Below are positions 17,429 to 25,341 of a DNA stretch of 60,389 bases, piece by piece (the first letter of the stretch is position 1; each line of letters starts with the position of its first letter). The notes beneath the pieces were generated by a model. That model saw only the letters and a list, made by a program, of their open reading frames with translations, was not told the DNA's origin and did no database searches. Both the position numbers and the translations under genes were made by a program. The DNA comes from Betaproteobacteria bacterium (GTDB lineage Bacteria; Pseudomonadota; Gammaproteobacteria; Burkholderiales; Usitatibacteraceae), in the NCBI GenBank assembly GCA_016790765.1, contig JAEUMZ010000082.1, positions 1 to 60,389 on the forward strand. The letters are read 5' to 3'.

Positions 17429-18745
17429 TCAGGTCGAGTTGGTACCAGGAGCTGCCTCCTTGTCGACCACGAGTCGCTGCGCCAGCACCTTGTCCACGCG
17501 CTTTCCATCGATGTCGACAACTTCCAACCTCCAACCCTTCCATTCAACGACGTCAGCGGTGCGGGGAATTCTGCCTAGCAGCAACATCATCATCCCACTC
17601 AACGTTTGATAGTGGCCTGACGCTTCGTCCGGGACCGAATCAAGCTCCAGGTGGTCCTTCAGTTCCGGAATCGGGATCAAGCCGTCCAGCAGCCAACTGC
17701 CGTCTCCGCGCTGTACCGCCCATGCGTCCTCCTGATTACGCGGCTTGAACTCACCCGTAATTGCTTCAAGGACGTCTCGCAGCGTCACGATCCCCAACAC
17801 TTCACCATATTCGTCGACGACAAACGCCAGTTGCACGCCGGAAGCCCGAAAATTTTCCAGCAGCCCCATGCCCGTCAGGTTTTCGGGCACAAACAGCGGC
17901 GGACTGAGCCCTGCCGAGATGTCGGGTGTTTCGCCCGATACGACCCTTCCCAACAGCCTTCGCGCCTTGGCAACACCCAGGATGTTGTCCAGGCTGCCCT
18001 GCACCACGGGAAACCGGGTGTGATCGCCCTGCTCGATCCGGCGGCGATTCTCTTCCCATGGCAGGTTGACGTCGAGGCAAACGATGTCCGAACGCGGAAC
18101 CATCAACGAACCCAGCACCCGGTCGTCTAGCCTGAAGACGTTTCTGACCATTTTGTGTTCCGACGCCTGTATCGCGCCCGAATCCGAGCCTTCTTCCAGC
18201 AGCGCATGAATTTCTTCCTCGGTGACAATCGGGGGCTGCTGGTTTTTCATGCCGACAATACTGAGCAACAAATCAGTCGACATGGAGAAAAGCTTCACGA
18301 CCGGCCTGCCCATCATCGCGAGAAGCCGTACCGGTCGCGCCACATGCCTGGCGATGAACTCCGGATGCAATTGGCCCAGCCGTTTGGGCACCAGTTCGCC
18401 AACCACGACAGATACATACGTCATGGTGATCACCACAATGCCCGTTGCCAGCCATCCAGACCACTCGGCCTGCACACCGATCCCCTGCAACCATTCGCCA
18501 AAGGGCTGCGCCAAAGTCGACTCGGCCAGGATCCCGCTCAGCAGGTTGATGGGCGTAATGCCAACTTGCAGGGTCGACAGGAAGTGCGTGGGCGCACTGC
18601 CAAGCTCGACCGCTGCGAGCGCGCCTCGATCCCCTTCATCGATCTGCCGGCGCATTCTCGATTTCCGGGCCGTGACCAGGGCAATTTCAGACATGCTGAA
18701 AAAGCCGTTCATGATCACCAGTATCACCAACAAGATGACTTCCAC
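17429..18745 (-). CDS. CNNM/CorC-type membrane protein (hemolysin family)
   Basis: A 438-residue protein with an N-terminal DUF21/CNNM transmembrane domain (about 1-180: VILVIMNGFFSMSEIALVTARKSRMRRQIDEGD, then VVVGELVPKRLGQLHPE). A pair of CBS domains follows (about 200-330, with MVPRSDIVCLDV and AFVVDEYGEVLGIVTLRDVLEAITGEF), and a C-terminal CorC/HlyC domain (about 345-430). Such proteins are linked to magnesium/cobalt efflux, although the older annotation is hemolysin. The GTG at 18745 is preferred: it has an AGGAG six bases upstream and begins at the first membrane segment. An ATG at 18790 lacks such a site. Divergent from the SLC13 permease gene. Confidence 0.87.
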   Translation of the reverse strand: MEVILLVILVIMNGFFSMSEIALVTARKSRMRRQIDEGDRGALAAVELGSAPTHFLSTLQVGITPINLLSGILAESTLAQPFGEWLQGIGVQAEWSGWLATGIVVITMTYVSVVVGELVPKRLGQLHPEFIARHVARPVRLLAMMGRPVVKLFSMSTDLLLSIVGMKNQQPPIVTEEEIHALLEEGSDSGAIQASEHKMVRNVFRLDDRVLGSLMVPRSDIVCLDVNLPWEENRRRIEQGDHTRFPVVQGSLDNILGVAKARRLLGRVVSGETPDISAGLSPPLFVPENLTGMGLLENFRASGVQLAFVVDEYGEVLGIVTLRDVLEAITGEFKPRNQEDAWAVQRGDGSWLLDGLIPIPELKDHLELDSVPDEASGHYQTLSGMMMLLLGRIPRTADVVEWKGWRLEVVDIDGKRVDKVLAQRLVVDKEAAPGTNST

Positions 18746-18800
18746 GTCACTCTCCTGTTTCAAAATTCCCGCAGTCGCGATGCTCGCCAACTATCCGATT

Positions 18801-18822
18801 GGGTGACGCTCCGCTGTCACCC
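18801..18822. promoter_or_regulatory. Inverted repeat in the divergent corC/SLC13 region
   Basis: A perfect 7-base inverted repeat, GGGTGAC and GTCACCC, is separated by eight bases. It lies between the divergent CorC-type and SLC13 permease genes. It could be an operator or a hairpin in one leader; no known regulator site was recognised. Confidence 0.35.
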
Positions 18823-18965
18823 GCATGCCAAAGAGTGTGTTCGAGTGTCGCTTTCCGGAATGGGATTCAGGGTACACTGGGTCCACGATCACAGGCCTTT
18901 GCCAGGCAGGTGACGCGTTGGCGCCGGCAGTCCGAAAACCTTGCAACCCAATCCCGTCGTCCACC

Positions 18966-20828
18966 ATGCCCCCTTCGGAACTCGCCCTTCAAACCGTTGT
19001 ACTCGGGCCTCATGGATTGATGACGCTCGTCTTCACGGTCGTTGTATTTGCGCTATTTATTTGGGACCGAATCCCCATTGCCGGCGTATCGCTGGCGGTT
19101 CTGGTCTCGCTAACACTCGCCTTTGAACTGTTTCCCATTCAAACGCCCGCCGGACCTGTTCAGACGGCGCGCTTTTTCGCCGGATTCGGCCATCCCGCAT
19201 TGGTGGCCATTTGCGCGCTCATGGTGTTGGGGCAGGCTCTCGTCATCACCGGCGCGCTCGAACCCTTGGCACGAAAACTCGCGGGACTGGTGGAGGCAAG
19301 GCCTGTCATCGCATTGCTTGCACTGCTCGTCGCACCCATGCTCTTGAGTGGCCTCGTCAACGACACACCATTGGTCGTCCTGCTGATTCCACTGATCATC
19401 TCGGCTGCGAAACGCGCCAAGTTTCCCGCCGCAAAGATGCTGCTCCCCATGAACTACGCCGTCCTCATCGGGGGAATGGCCACAACCATCGGCACCTCGA
19501 CCAACCTGATCGTCGTGGCGATCGCCGCGCAACTCGGCGCAGCGACGCTGAATCTGTTCGATTTTTACTGGATGGTGGTGGCCGCCGCTTTGCCGGCGGT
19601 GCTCTACCTCTGGCTTGTCGCCCCCGTTCTGTTGAAAGACGTAAACCATACGGGTGAGAAGTTGGTGGAATCCGTATTCGAAGCAGAATTGCACGTCATT
19701 CCGGGGAGTGCGTTGGAAAATCGTCAGTTGCGGGACGCCTTTGCCATGACCGGACATAGACTCCAGGTACTGGATATCAAGCGGAACGGAAAGTCTCTTG
19801 CGAGACTCCCATCCCTGACTATGCGATCCGGGGACTCTTTGGTGGTCCAGGACACGATGGAGAACCTGAAGGAATTTGAAGAACTTCTGGGTTCCCCGCT
19901 TCATCATCGCGAAGCACCACCCAGCGAGACAACGGATGTGCCCATTGGAAACGCCGCGCCTTTGCATCCTGCCATCGTCGCGCAAATGATTGTCACTGCC
20001 GAATCGCCCCTGGCCGGCCTGACGGTCAAGCAACTGCGCACTGCGGAGGCATATCGCATCCTGCTGGTCGGTATTCGCGCGAATCAAGGTGGACCGGCAT
20101 GGCAACGGGAGAACCTTGCATCGCGCCGTCTGAATGTTGGCGACATCATGCTCGTTCAAGGCGAATTGGAAGCGATCCATGACGCACAGCGTGATGGCAT
20201 CGGCCTGTTGCTCGATTCGCGATTTGTCCCGCCGCGCAAAGAGAAGGCCGGCATCGCGTTGGTGGTGATGGGCGCGGTGGTATTGCTCGCTGCGACGAAA
20301 ATCCTTCCCATCGCCATCGCTGCGCTGGCAGGCGTCTTCGTGCTTCTGCGTACGCATTGCCTGGCTTGGTCGGACATCACGCAATCGCTTTCCACCAAGA
20401 TCATTTTTCTCGTCGCAGCCAGTTTGGCGCTTGGAGATGCGCTGGAATTGACTGGCGCCACGCAGTTTCTGGCTGCCCAATTGGCGACTGTCGCCCGCGA
20501 CCTTTCGCCTGCGACTGTAGTCATGCTCCTGGTGGGCTTGATGGGTTTGCTCACCAATTTTGTCTCCAACAACGCGGCCGCAGCGATTGGCACACCGCTT
20601 GGCATGGAACTGGCGCGCGCGATCGGTGCCCCGGTGGAGCCATTCATCCTTGCGGTTCTCTTCGGCTGCAACCTTTGTTACATCACCCCCATGGGTTATC
20701 AAACCAACTTGCTCACGATGAATGCCGGAAATTACCGCTTCCGCGACTTTGTCGTCGTCGGGACGCCACTGTTCATCATCATGTGGTGCGGCCTGACCTA
20801 TGCCTTGGCGCACAAGTACGGTCTTTAG
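18966..20828 (+). CDS. SLC13/DASS-type anion permease with two TrkA-C domains
   Basis: A 620-residue membrane protein. An N-terminal half of about five hydrophobic segments (MTLVFTVVVFALFIWDRIPIAGVSLAVL; GGMATTIGTSTNLIVVAIA) is followed by two cytoplasmic RCK_C/TrkA-C domains (about 220-300 and 320-405). A second membrane half follows (AASLALGDALELTGATQFLAAQLA; NNAAAAIGTPLGMELARAIG). This layout is typical of the sodium:sulfate/dicarboxylate symporter superfamily; the substrate cannot be told. The ATG at 18966 gives a normal N-terminus; an in-frame ATG further upstream adds unconserved residues. It ends seven bases before the convergent mscS-like stop. Confidence 0.88.
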   Translation: MPPSELALQTVVLGPHGLMTLVFTVVVFALFIWDRIPIAGVSLAVLVSLTLAFELFPIQTPAGPVQTARFFAGFGHPALVAICALMVLGQALVITGALEPLARKLAGLVEARPVIALLALLVAPMLLSGLVNDTPLVVLLIPLIISAAKRAKFPAAKMLLPMNYAVLIGGMATTIGTSTNLIVVAIAAQLGAATLNLFDFYWMVVAAALPAVLYLWLVAPVLLKDVNHTGEKLVESVFEAELHVIPGSALENRQLRDAFAMTGHRLQVLDIKRNGKSLARLPSLTMRSGDSLVVQDTMENLKEFEELLGSPLHHREAPPSETTDVPIGNAAPLHPAIVAQMIVTAESPLAGLTVKQLRTAEAYRILLVGIRANQGGPAWQRENLASRRLNVGDIMLVQGELEAIHDAQRDGIGLLLDSRFVPPRKEKAGIALVVMGAVVLLAATKILPIAIAALAGVFVLLRTHCLAWSDITQSLSTKIIFLVAASLALGDALELTGATQFLAAQLATVARDLSPATVVMLLVGLMGLLTNFVSNNAAAAIGTPLGMELARAIGAPVEPFILAVLFGCNLCYITPMGYQTNLLTMNAGNYRFRDFVVVGTPLFIIMWCGLTYALAHKYGL

Positions 20829-20835
20829 GCCTCGG

Positions 20836-21735
20836 CTATCTTGGTTTAACGCGCGCATGCAGCACCCCCGCACCGAAATGGATCTCGCGTTGCGGAAATG
20901 GAATCTTGATATTTCGCCGGCTCAATTCGTCATCCAAAGCCCAGAGAATCTTGGCGCGCGTGGCACCTGGCCTGACGGTCAGTTCCCTTTCCAGCCAGGC
21001 TAGGACTTGATAGTTCATCGCGCTGTCGCCAAACGCCACCAATCGGACGTCCGTTTGCATCCCCTCGCCCTCGATGACACCCTGAACAGACTTGGCAGCG
21101 GCAAGCGCGGCTTCCCGGACAAGTTCCTTCGACGTGCCGTATGCCACCGAGAAATCCACCCGAATCCGCCGAAATGAATTGTCCAGCGTCCAATTCACCA
21201 CGCGACCGTTGATGAATTCCGAATTCGGAATCAACATGTCCAGGGCATCGTTGGTCGTGATCCGCGTATACCGCATGGCGATCTCGCGAACGCGGCCACG
21301 CACGCCGGATTGCAGTTCGACGAAGTCGCCGATCTTCAGGCTACGTTCAATCAGGATGATGACGCCCGAGACAAAATTGCTGAAAATGTTTTGCAGCCCA
21401 AAACCGAGCCCGACGGTCAATGCGCTGCCCAACAAGGCGATGCTGGTCAAGTCGATTCCCATGTAGGACAACCCCACAATGGTGCCGAGAATCCAAATTG
21501 CATATCGGGTGAGCCTGCTGAGCAAGTAGACGCGTGCCGATTGCCACGAGGCCGCGTCAAATCGGCCGCCGAAGCGAAGCAGGCTGCGTTCCAGCATGGC
21601 GGCCACCAGCCAGATGCCGACAACGATGGCGAACACCCGAAACAGGCTGCCGAGGGAAATGGCCGTTCCGGCGATCGAAAACAATGGAAATTCCATCCAA
21701 CCTGCCGATTGGCTGGCAAGCGCAGTCAGATCCAC
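20836..21735 (-). CDS. Small-conductance mechanosensitive channel (MscS family)
   Basis: A 299-residue inner-membrane channel protein. Hydrophobic segments lie at about 25-45 and 70-92, followed by the pore helix signature ALLGSALTVGLGFGLQNIFSNFVSGVIILIERSLKIGDFVEL, where Gly/Ala-rich packing lines the pore. The beta domain (VRGRVREIAMRYTRITTNDALDMLIPNSEFINGRVVNW) and the C-terminal alpha/beta domain follow. It opens on membrane tension and releases solutes during hypo-osmotic shock. Its presence in the same block as a probable compatible-solute synthase suggests osmotic adaptation, an inference from context only. Confidence 0.92.
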   Translation of the reverse strand: MDLTALASQSAGWMEFPLFSIAGTAISLGSLFRVFAIVVGIWLVAAMLERSLLRFGGRFDAASWQSARVYLLSRLTRYAIWILGTIVGLSYMGIDLTSIALLGSALTVGLGFGLQNIFSNFVSGVIILIERSLKIGDFVELQSGVRGRVREIAMRYTRITTNDALDMLIPNSEFINGRVVNWTLDNSFRRIRVDFSVAYGTSKELVREAALAAAKSVQGVIEGEGMQTDVRLVAFGDSAMNYQVLAWLERELTVRPGATRAKILWALDDELSRRNIKIPFPQREIHFGAGVLHARVKPR

Positions 21736-21874
21736 CGTTGCCTAACATCATGTGGTTGGATCGGGCCAGACCGACGGCCTGGGGCGCTTTGGAGGAAGCC
21801 CTTGCACGGGCACCATGACGCACCTGGCCGAATGGACCGAAGTGCGCCATGGGTGCCCTGATCTGCCAATACTT

Positions 21875-22411
21875 TCATACCAAGGCGCTTTCACGCGTCG
21901 CGGACCGCCGCGCCCGCTTGTTCTTGGGTAAGGGCGCAAATTCCTCCATCGGCACTCGATGCAGATTCGTTTTCTTGCATACGAGAACGGGCATCGCCGC
22001 GAGGGTGATCAGCCGTGTGACGACGCTACCAAACAAAAGCCGTTGAACCGCCGTCCGGCCACGCGAGCCGATCACGATGAGATCGCACTTCCGTGAATTT
22101 GCAACGCTGACAATGCTGTCTGCGCCTTCACTGCCGGTCCCCACGAGAAAGGAGGAGCGAACCAGGCAGTTTCTTGCGGCCGCAACGGCTTCGGAGAGTA
22201 CCTGCTCCCCAATTTCCCTTGCCGCTTCGTAGTGTTTCTCTGGCGTCCATTCCACGGGAACGGCCATGTCCGACATTGGCACCACGTAGCTTGGCATCAT
22301 GTAATAAAAAATGACTTCGGCTGAATAGGCGCGCGCAACTTCCAAGCCTTCGCGGACCGTTGCAGGCGTCAATTCGCTGTCATCGACGACGATCATGATC
22401 TTCTTGTGCAT
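21875..22411 (-). CDS. Universal stress protein (UspA family)
   Basis: A 178-residue single Usp domain. The N-terminus (MHKKIMIVVDDSELTPATVREGLEVARAYSAEVIFYYMM) and the ATP-binding signature (CDLIVIGSRGRTAVQRLLFGSVVTRLI, close to G-2x-G-9x-G-S/T) are clear, so it probably binds ATP. It has a basic C-terminal extension of about 30 residues (EEFAPLPKNKRARRSATRESALV) not usual in the family. The 87-residue gene upstream lies 72 bases away in the same direction and may share a transcript. The LysR gene beyond is divergent and may control both. Confidence 0.88.
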   Translation of the reverse strand: MHKKIMIVVDDSELTPATVREGLEVARAYSAEVIFYYMMPSYVVPMSDMAVPVEWTPEKHYEAAREIGEQVLSEAVAAARNCLVRSSFLVGTGSEGADSIVSVANSRKCDLIVIGSRGRTAVQRLLFGSVVTRLITLAAMPVLVCKKTNLHRVPMEEFAPLPKNKRARRSATRESALV

Positions 22412-22483
22412 TTCTGCTGTCCTTTCACTGAGAGTTGGCGCGCCAAATGTGCGGCGCCACAGGGCGAAACCGCAAACCGCCGC

Positions 22484-22747
22484 CTATCGTTGATTCCGGG
22501 TCATCCGCAACTCGTCAAGAATGGCCGCAAACGACTGTTGATTCTCGGACGCGTTGCGCATCGGCTTGTCCAGCCTTTCAGTCAGCGAAGACACATGTCG
22601 CTCGTCCGCATGCAAATACAGTTGGCCCATCTTGGCGGCAACCGCCGTGTAGCTGTGATTGATATCGTCAACGCGGCGGATCAGATCATCCAATTCCGCG
22701 GTTTCGATGTTCTTCAACGCGACGTCCACCTTCAGGATTTCGATCAT
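22484..22747 (-). CDS. Hypothetical protein, 87 residues
   Basis: A small soluble, mostly helical and charged protein that I do not recognise. It opens MIEILKVDVALKNIETAELDDLIRRVDDINHSYTAVAAKMGQLY and ends ILDELRMTRNQR. It has no membrane segment, signal peptide or Cys motif. The ATG at 22747 is preferred over 22795 because an AGAAAGG ribosome site lies at the correct distance. It sits between the divergent LysR gene and the codirectional UspA gene, so a stress-related role under LysR control is possible but unproven. Confidence 0.6.
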   Translation of the reverse strand: MIEILKVDVALKNIETAELDDLIRRVDDINHSYTAVAAKMGQLYLHADERHVSSLTERLDKPMRNASENQQSFAAILDELRMTRNQR

Positions 22748-22830
22748 GGCGTGACCTTTCTCAGTTAGGTTGATGAGGGAACGGCGACTTGCCACCGCTC
22801 ACCGCTTGAAGTTTTCCGTCACCCATCTTT

Positions 22831-22895
22831 ACTTATCAAAAATGAAAAGTAACGTACAATTTTCCAAATGTGACTTATCGAAATTGAAAATTACT
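22831..22895. promoter_or_regulatory. Paired dyads upstream of the LysR gene
   Basis: Two copies of an AT-rich motif begin at 22831 and 22873, exactly 42 bases apart (about four helical turns). Each has the form ACTTATC-A/G-AAA-A/T-TGAAAA. The first is close to a palindrome: ACTTATCA, four bases, TGAAAAGT. The spacing and dyad symmetry fit a LysR-type operator between the LysR gene and the divergent 87-residue gene. Confidence 0.5.
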
Positions 22896-23857
22896 TGAAC
22901 TCCCCTGAATCCGGACGCCGCGTGCCGACGAAGCCTTCCACAAACAATCTTCCGTGGACTGACTTCCAGATCGTCCTCGTCACTGCGCGTCATGCCAGCG
23001 TGGCGAAGGCCTGCAAGGTGCTCAACATGACCCATGCGACCCTCCTCAGGAAACTCGAAGCGATCGAGTCGCATTTCAGGACCCGTCTATTCGATCGTGT
23101 GCGAGGAAAGTACACGTTGACCACAGCCGGACTGGAAATTGCTCAGGCAGCCGAATCCTTCCTTCCGCTGGCCCTTGCGGCGGAATCACGCGCACGGGGA
23201 CAGGACCTGCGCCCCAGTGGTGAGGTCCGCATTAGTGTCGCGCCGATCATCACGCAATTGCTCCTTCCCCCGGTACTCCAACAGTTTTCGGGCATCTTTC
23301 CGGACATCAAGATTGAAATCTCCAGTTCCCGGGAACATGCGAGCATCCGCCGACGCGAGGCAGACGTGGCGATCCGCGTCTCTGACAATGTGGCCGATTG
23401 GCTGGTGGGGCGCAAACTCGGCAACGTTGATTTCAAGATCTTTGCGCGGAAACGCACAGGTCAGGCGCCCACCCAGATGCCGATTGCCGAGCTGTCAAAG
23501 CGCAAGGGCTGGATCGGGTTCGAACGAGACGAGCGGGACCTTAAGTTCGATCGGTGGTTGGGGCGCACGGTGCCTGAGGACAACGTGGTGCTGAGGGTCG
23601 ACAATTTCTTCCATGCGCTGACGATGGTGGAAGCCGGACTGGGAATGGCGTTGCTGCCGGCGTTTGTTGAGCACGGGAGCAGGAAAGTCCAGGCCGTCTC
23701 CGATGCAATCGACGAACTGCGCACTCCCTTGTGGTTGATTACACACCCAGAAATCAAGAACACGGCGCGCATCAATGTGGTCATGCGCGCTTTTGGGCCC
23801 GCCCTCACCCATGCATTAGGCCGGATGCAACCGGACTCAACGACAGCGTCCTCATGA
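22895..23857 (+). CDS. LysR-family transcriptional regulator
   Basis: A protein of about 320 residues. The N-terminal winged helix-turn-helix is at about 19-80 (WTDFQIVLVTARHASVAKACKVLNMTHATLLRKLEAIESHFRTRLFDRVRGKYTLTTAGLEI). The periplasmic-binding-like effector domain runs from about 105 to 305. The ligand is unknown. This frame opens at a TTG that overlaps the second upstream dyad. A GTG at 22922 would give a start nine codons shorter and keep the operator outside the gene, so the start is uncertain. It is divergent from the 87-residue gene and uspA, its most likely targets besides itself. Confidence 0.87.
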   Translation: MNSPESGRRVPTKPSTNNLPWTDFQIVLVTARHASVAKACKVLNMTHATLLRKLEAIESHFRTRLFDRVRGKYTLTTAGLEIAQAAESFLPLALAAESRARGQDLRPSGEVRISVAPIITQLLLPPVLQQFSGIFPDIKIEISSSREHASIRRREADVAIRVSDNVADWLVGRKLGNVDFKIFARKRTGQAPTQMPIAELSKRKGWIGFERDERDLKFDRWLGRTVPEDNVVLRVDNFFHALTMVEAGLGMALLPAFVEHGSRKVQAVSDAIDELRTPLWLITHPEIKNTARINVVMRAFGPALTHALGRMQPDSTTASS

Positions 23858-23914
23858 AGAAAGTGCCAAGACTCCCCTTCATAACGTGCCAGCCACAGCG
23901 AAACGGAAATCGAC

Positions 23915-25291
23915 CTAAATTCTGACGTCCTCGATCGTCCGCATCAGGCGGCTACGTTCTGCAGCGAAGGCCATCAAGTGGCTTTCGACGGACTCATCAA
24001 TCGTTGAACTCAACAGTGCTGGGTTTCTTTGGCCCACGGCTTGTACCCAGTCGCGGACCATTGGGTGATCGCCGCCGCCGTGGGCATCGGTCTTCATGCT
24101 CCACGAATTGCGGCGCCCATCCTTGAAGGTCGTCAACGTAAAGCTCTCCATGTCTCCCGTGATGTCCCCCAGGGAGCCCATGATCCGGGTGCGCCGCCCC
24201 TCGTAGGAGACGAATGCCTCCATGGAGAAAGCCGCAGTAATCCCGTTGCGAAACAGGATGTTCACCGTGAGATGATCGGGCTGGTCGTTATCCATCCGGT
24301 AGACACACCTGCCGTAGTCCGACGTTTTCAGCCCTTCAAGGATCACCGCATCCCACAGGGTCGTGTCCTCAGGGAGGTCGAACACGTAAAGCCTCTTCCG
24401 GTCCCGCAGGTAAATCTGCAATGCGGAATACGGGCATTCGTGTTCCACACTGCACCCGTCCGTGCACCGGGGCGTACTGCCCGGCGGCGCGTTGGCGCCG
24501 GTAAACCACTTGAGGTTGCCAAAGCAATGCACGTTGTCGGCATGTTCGCCGACCAACCATCGGATGATGTCCGTGTCGTGGCAGGACTTCGCCAGGATGA
24601 TGGGCGTGGCGCGTTTGCTGTTGCGCCAAAGTCCCCTGACGTAGGAGTGGCTCATGTGCACGTGTTCGATGGGCTCAAGGTGCTGGATGCTGATGATTTC
24701 GCCGATCAAGCGTTTGTCGAGCAATGCCTTGATCTCGCGAAAATACGGCGTGTAGCGCAGCACATGGCAAACGCCGACAATGCGGCCGGTCGATTTGGCC
24801 TTCTCAAGAATCTGCCGGCACTCGGCCTCCGTCGGCGCAATGGGTTTCTCAAGAAGCACGTCATAGCCAAGTTCCAAGGCGCGCAAGCAGGGTGCCGTGT
24901 GCAAGTTGTCTGGGGTCGCGATGATGACGGCATCCGCCTGTCCCGGTGACGCCAGCGCTGATTCCCAATTTTCATGCCGGGATTCGGGCGGCAATTCGTG
25001 AGCGTCTGCCAATCGGTTCAAACGCTTTAAATTGGAGTCGGCGACGGCCAACACGCGCATTTCATTCGGGAATCTCAGCGCGAATCCGGCATAGATCGAG
25101 CCGCGATGGCCGGCACCAATCAAGATCACCCTGACCGGACGATCAAGCGGCCGATGCAAGGGATTCGCGTAGAGATCTTCTTCAATGCCAAGTGCACGTG
25201 CGGTCTCAACCCACCCATGCGTGACACCTTCTTTGACTGCGGAGAGCGCGCGAGTCAGATTTCTGAGCGACATGAACTGTCTGAGCGACAT
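23915..25291 (-). CDS. Gfo/Idh/MocA-family oxidoreductase
   Basis: A 458-residue NAD(P)-dependent sugar-type dehydrogenase. An unusual 50-residue N-terminal extension precedes the Rossmann fold (VILIGAGHRGSIYAGFALRF, about 55-75). The EKP motif (DVLLEKPIAPTEAE, near 150) and the catalytic-region motif SCHDTDIIRWLVGEHADNV follow. A Cys-containing insert (PRCTDGCSVEHECPYSALQIYL) is typical of a subset of this family. The substrate is probably a sugar or cyclitol. It is the last gene of a probable operon behind the GT-HAD fusion and the sodium symporter. Two near-identical MSLR starts lie 18 bases apart (25291 and 25273), from a short duplication. Confidence 0.88.
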   Translation of the reverse strand: MSLRQFMSLRNLTRALSAVKEGVTHGWVETARALGIEEDLYANPLHRPLDRPVRVILIGAGHRGSIYAGFALRFPNEMRVLAVADSNLKRLNRLADAHELPPESRHENWESALASPGQADAVIIATPDNLHTAPCLRALELGYDVLLEKPIAPTEAECRQILEKAKSTGRIVGVCHVLRYTPYFREIKALLDKRLIGEIISIQHLEPIEHVHMSHSYVRGLWRNSKRATPIILAKSCHDTDIIRWLVGEHADNVHCFGNLKWFTGANAPPGSTPRCTDGCSVEHECPYSALQIYLRDRKRLYVFDLPEDTTLWDAVILEGLKTSDYGRCVYRMDNDQPDHLTVNILFRNGITAAFSMEAFVSYEGRRTRIMGSLGDITGDMESFTLTTFKDGRRNSWSMKTDAHGGGDHPMVRDWVQAVGQRNPALLSSTIDESVESHLMAFAAERSRLMRTIEDVRI

Positions 25292-25341
25292 CTAATGCCT
25301 TTGTTCAATTTCCTGTGCAGTTCCATTTCGCACGGCAGACT

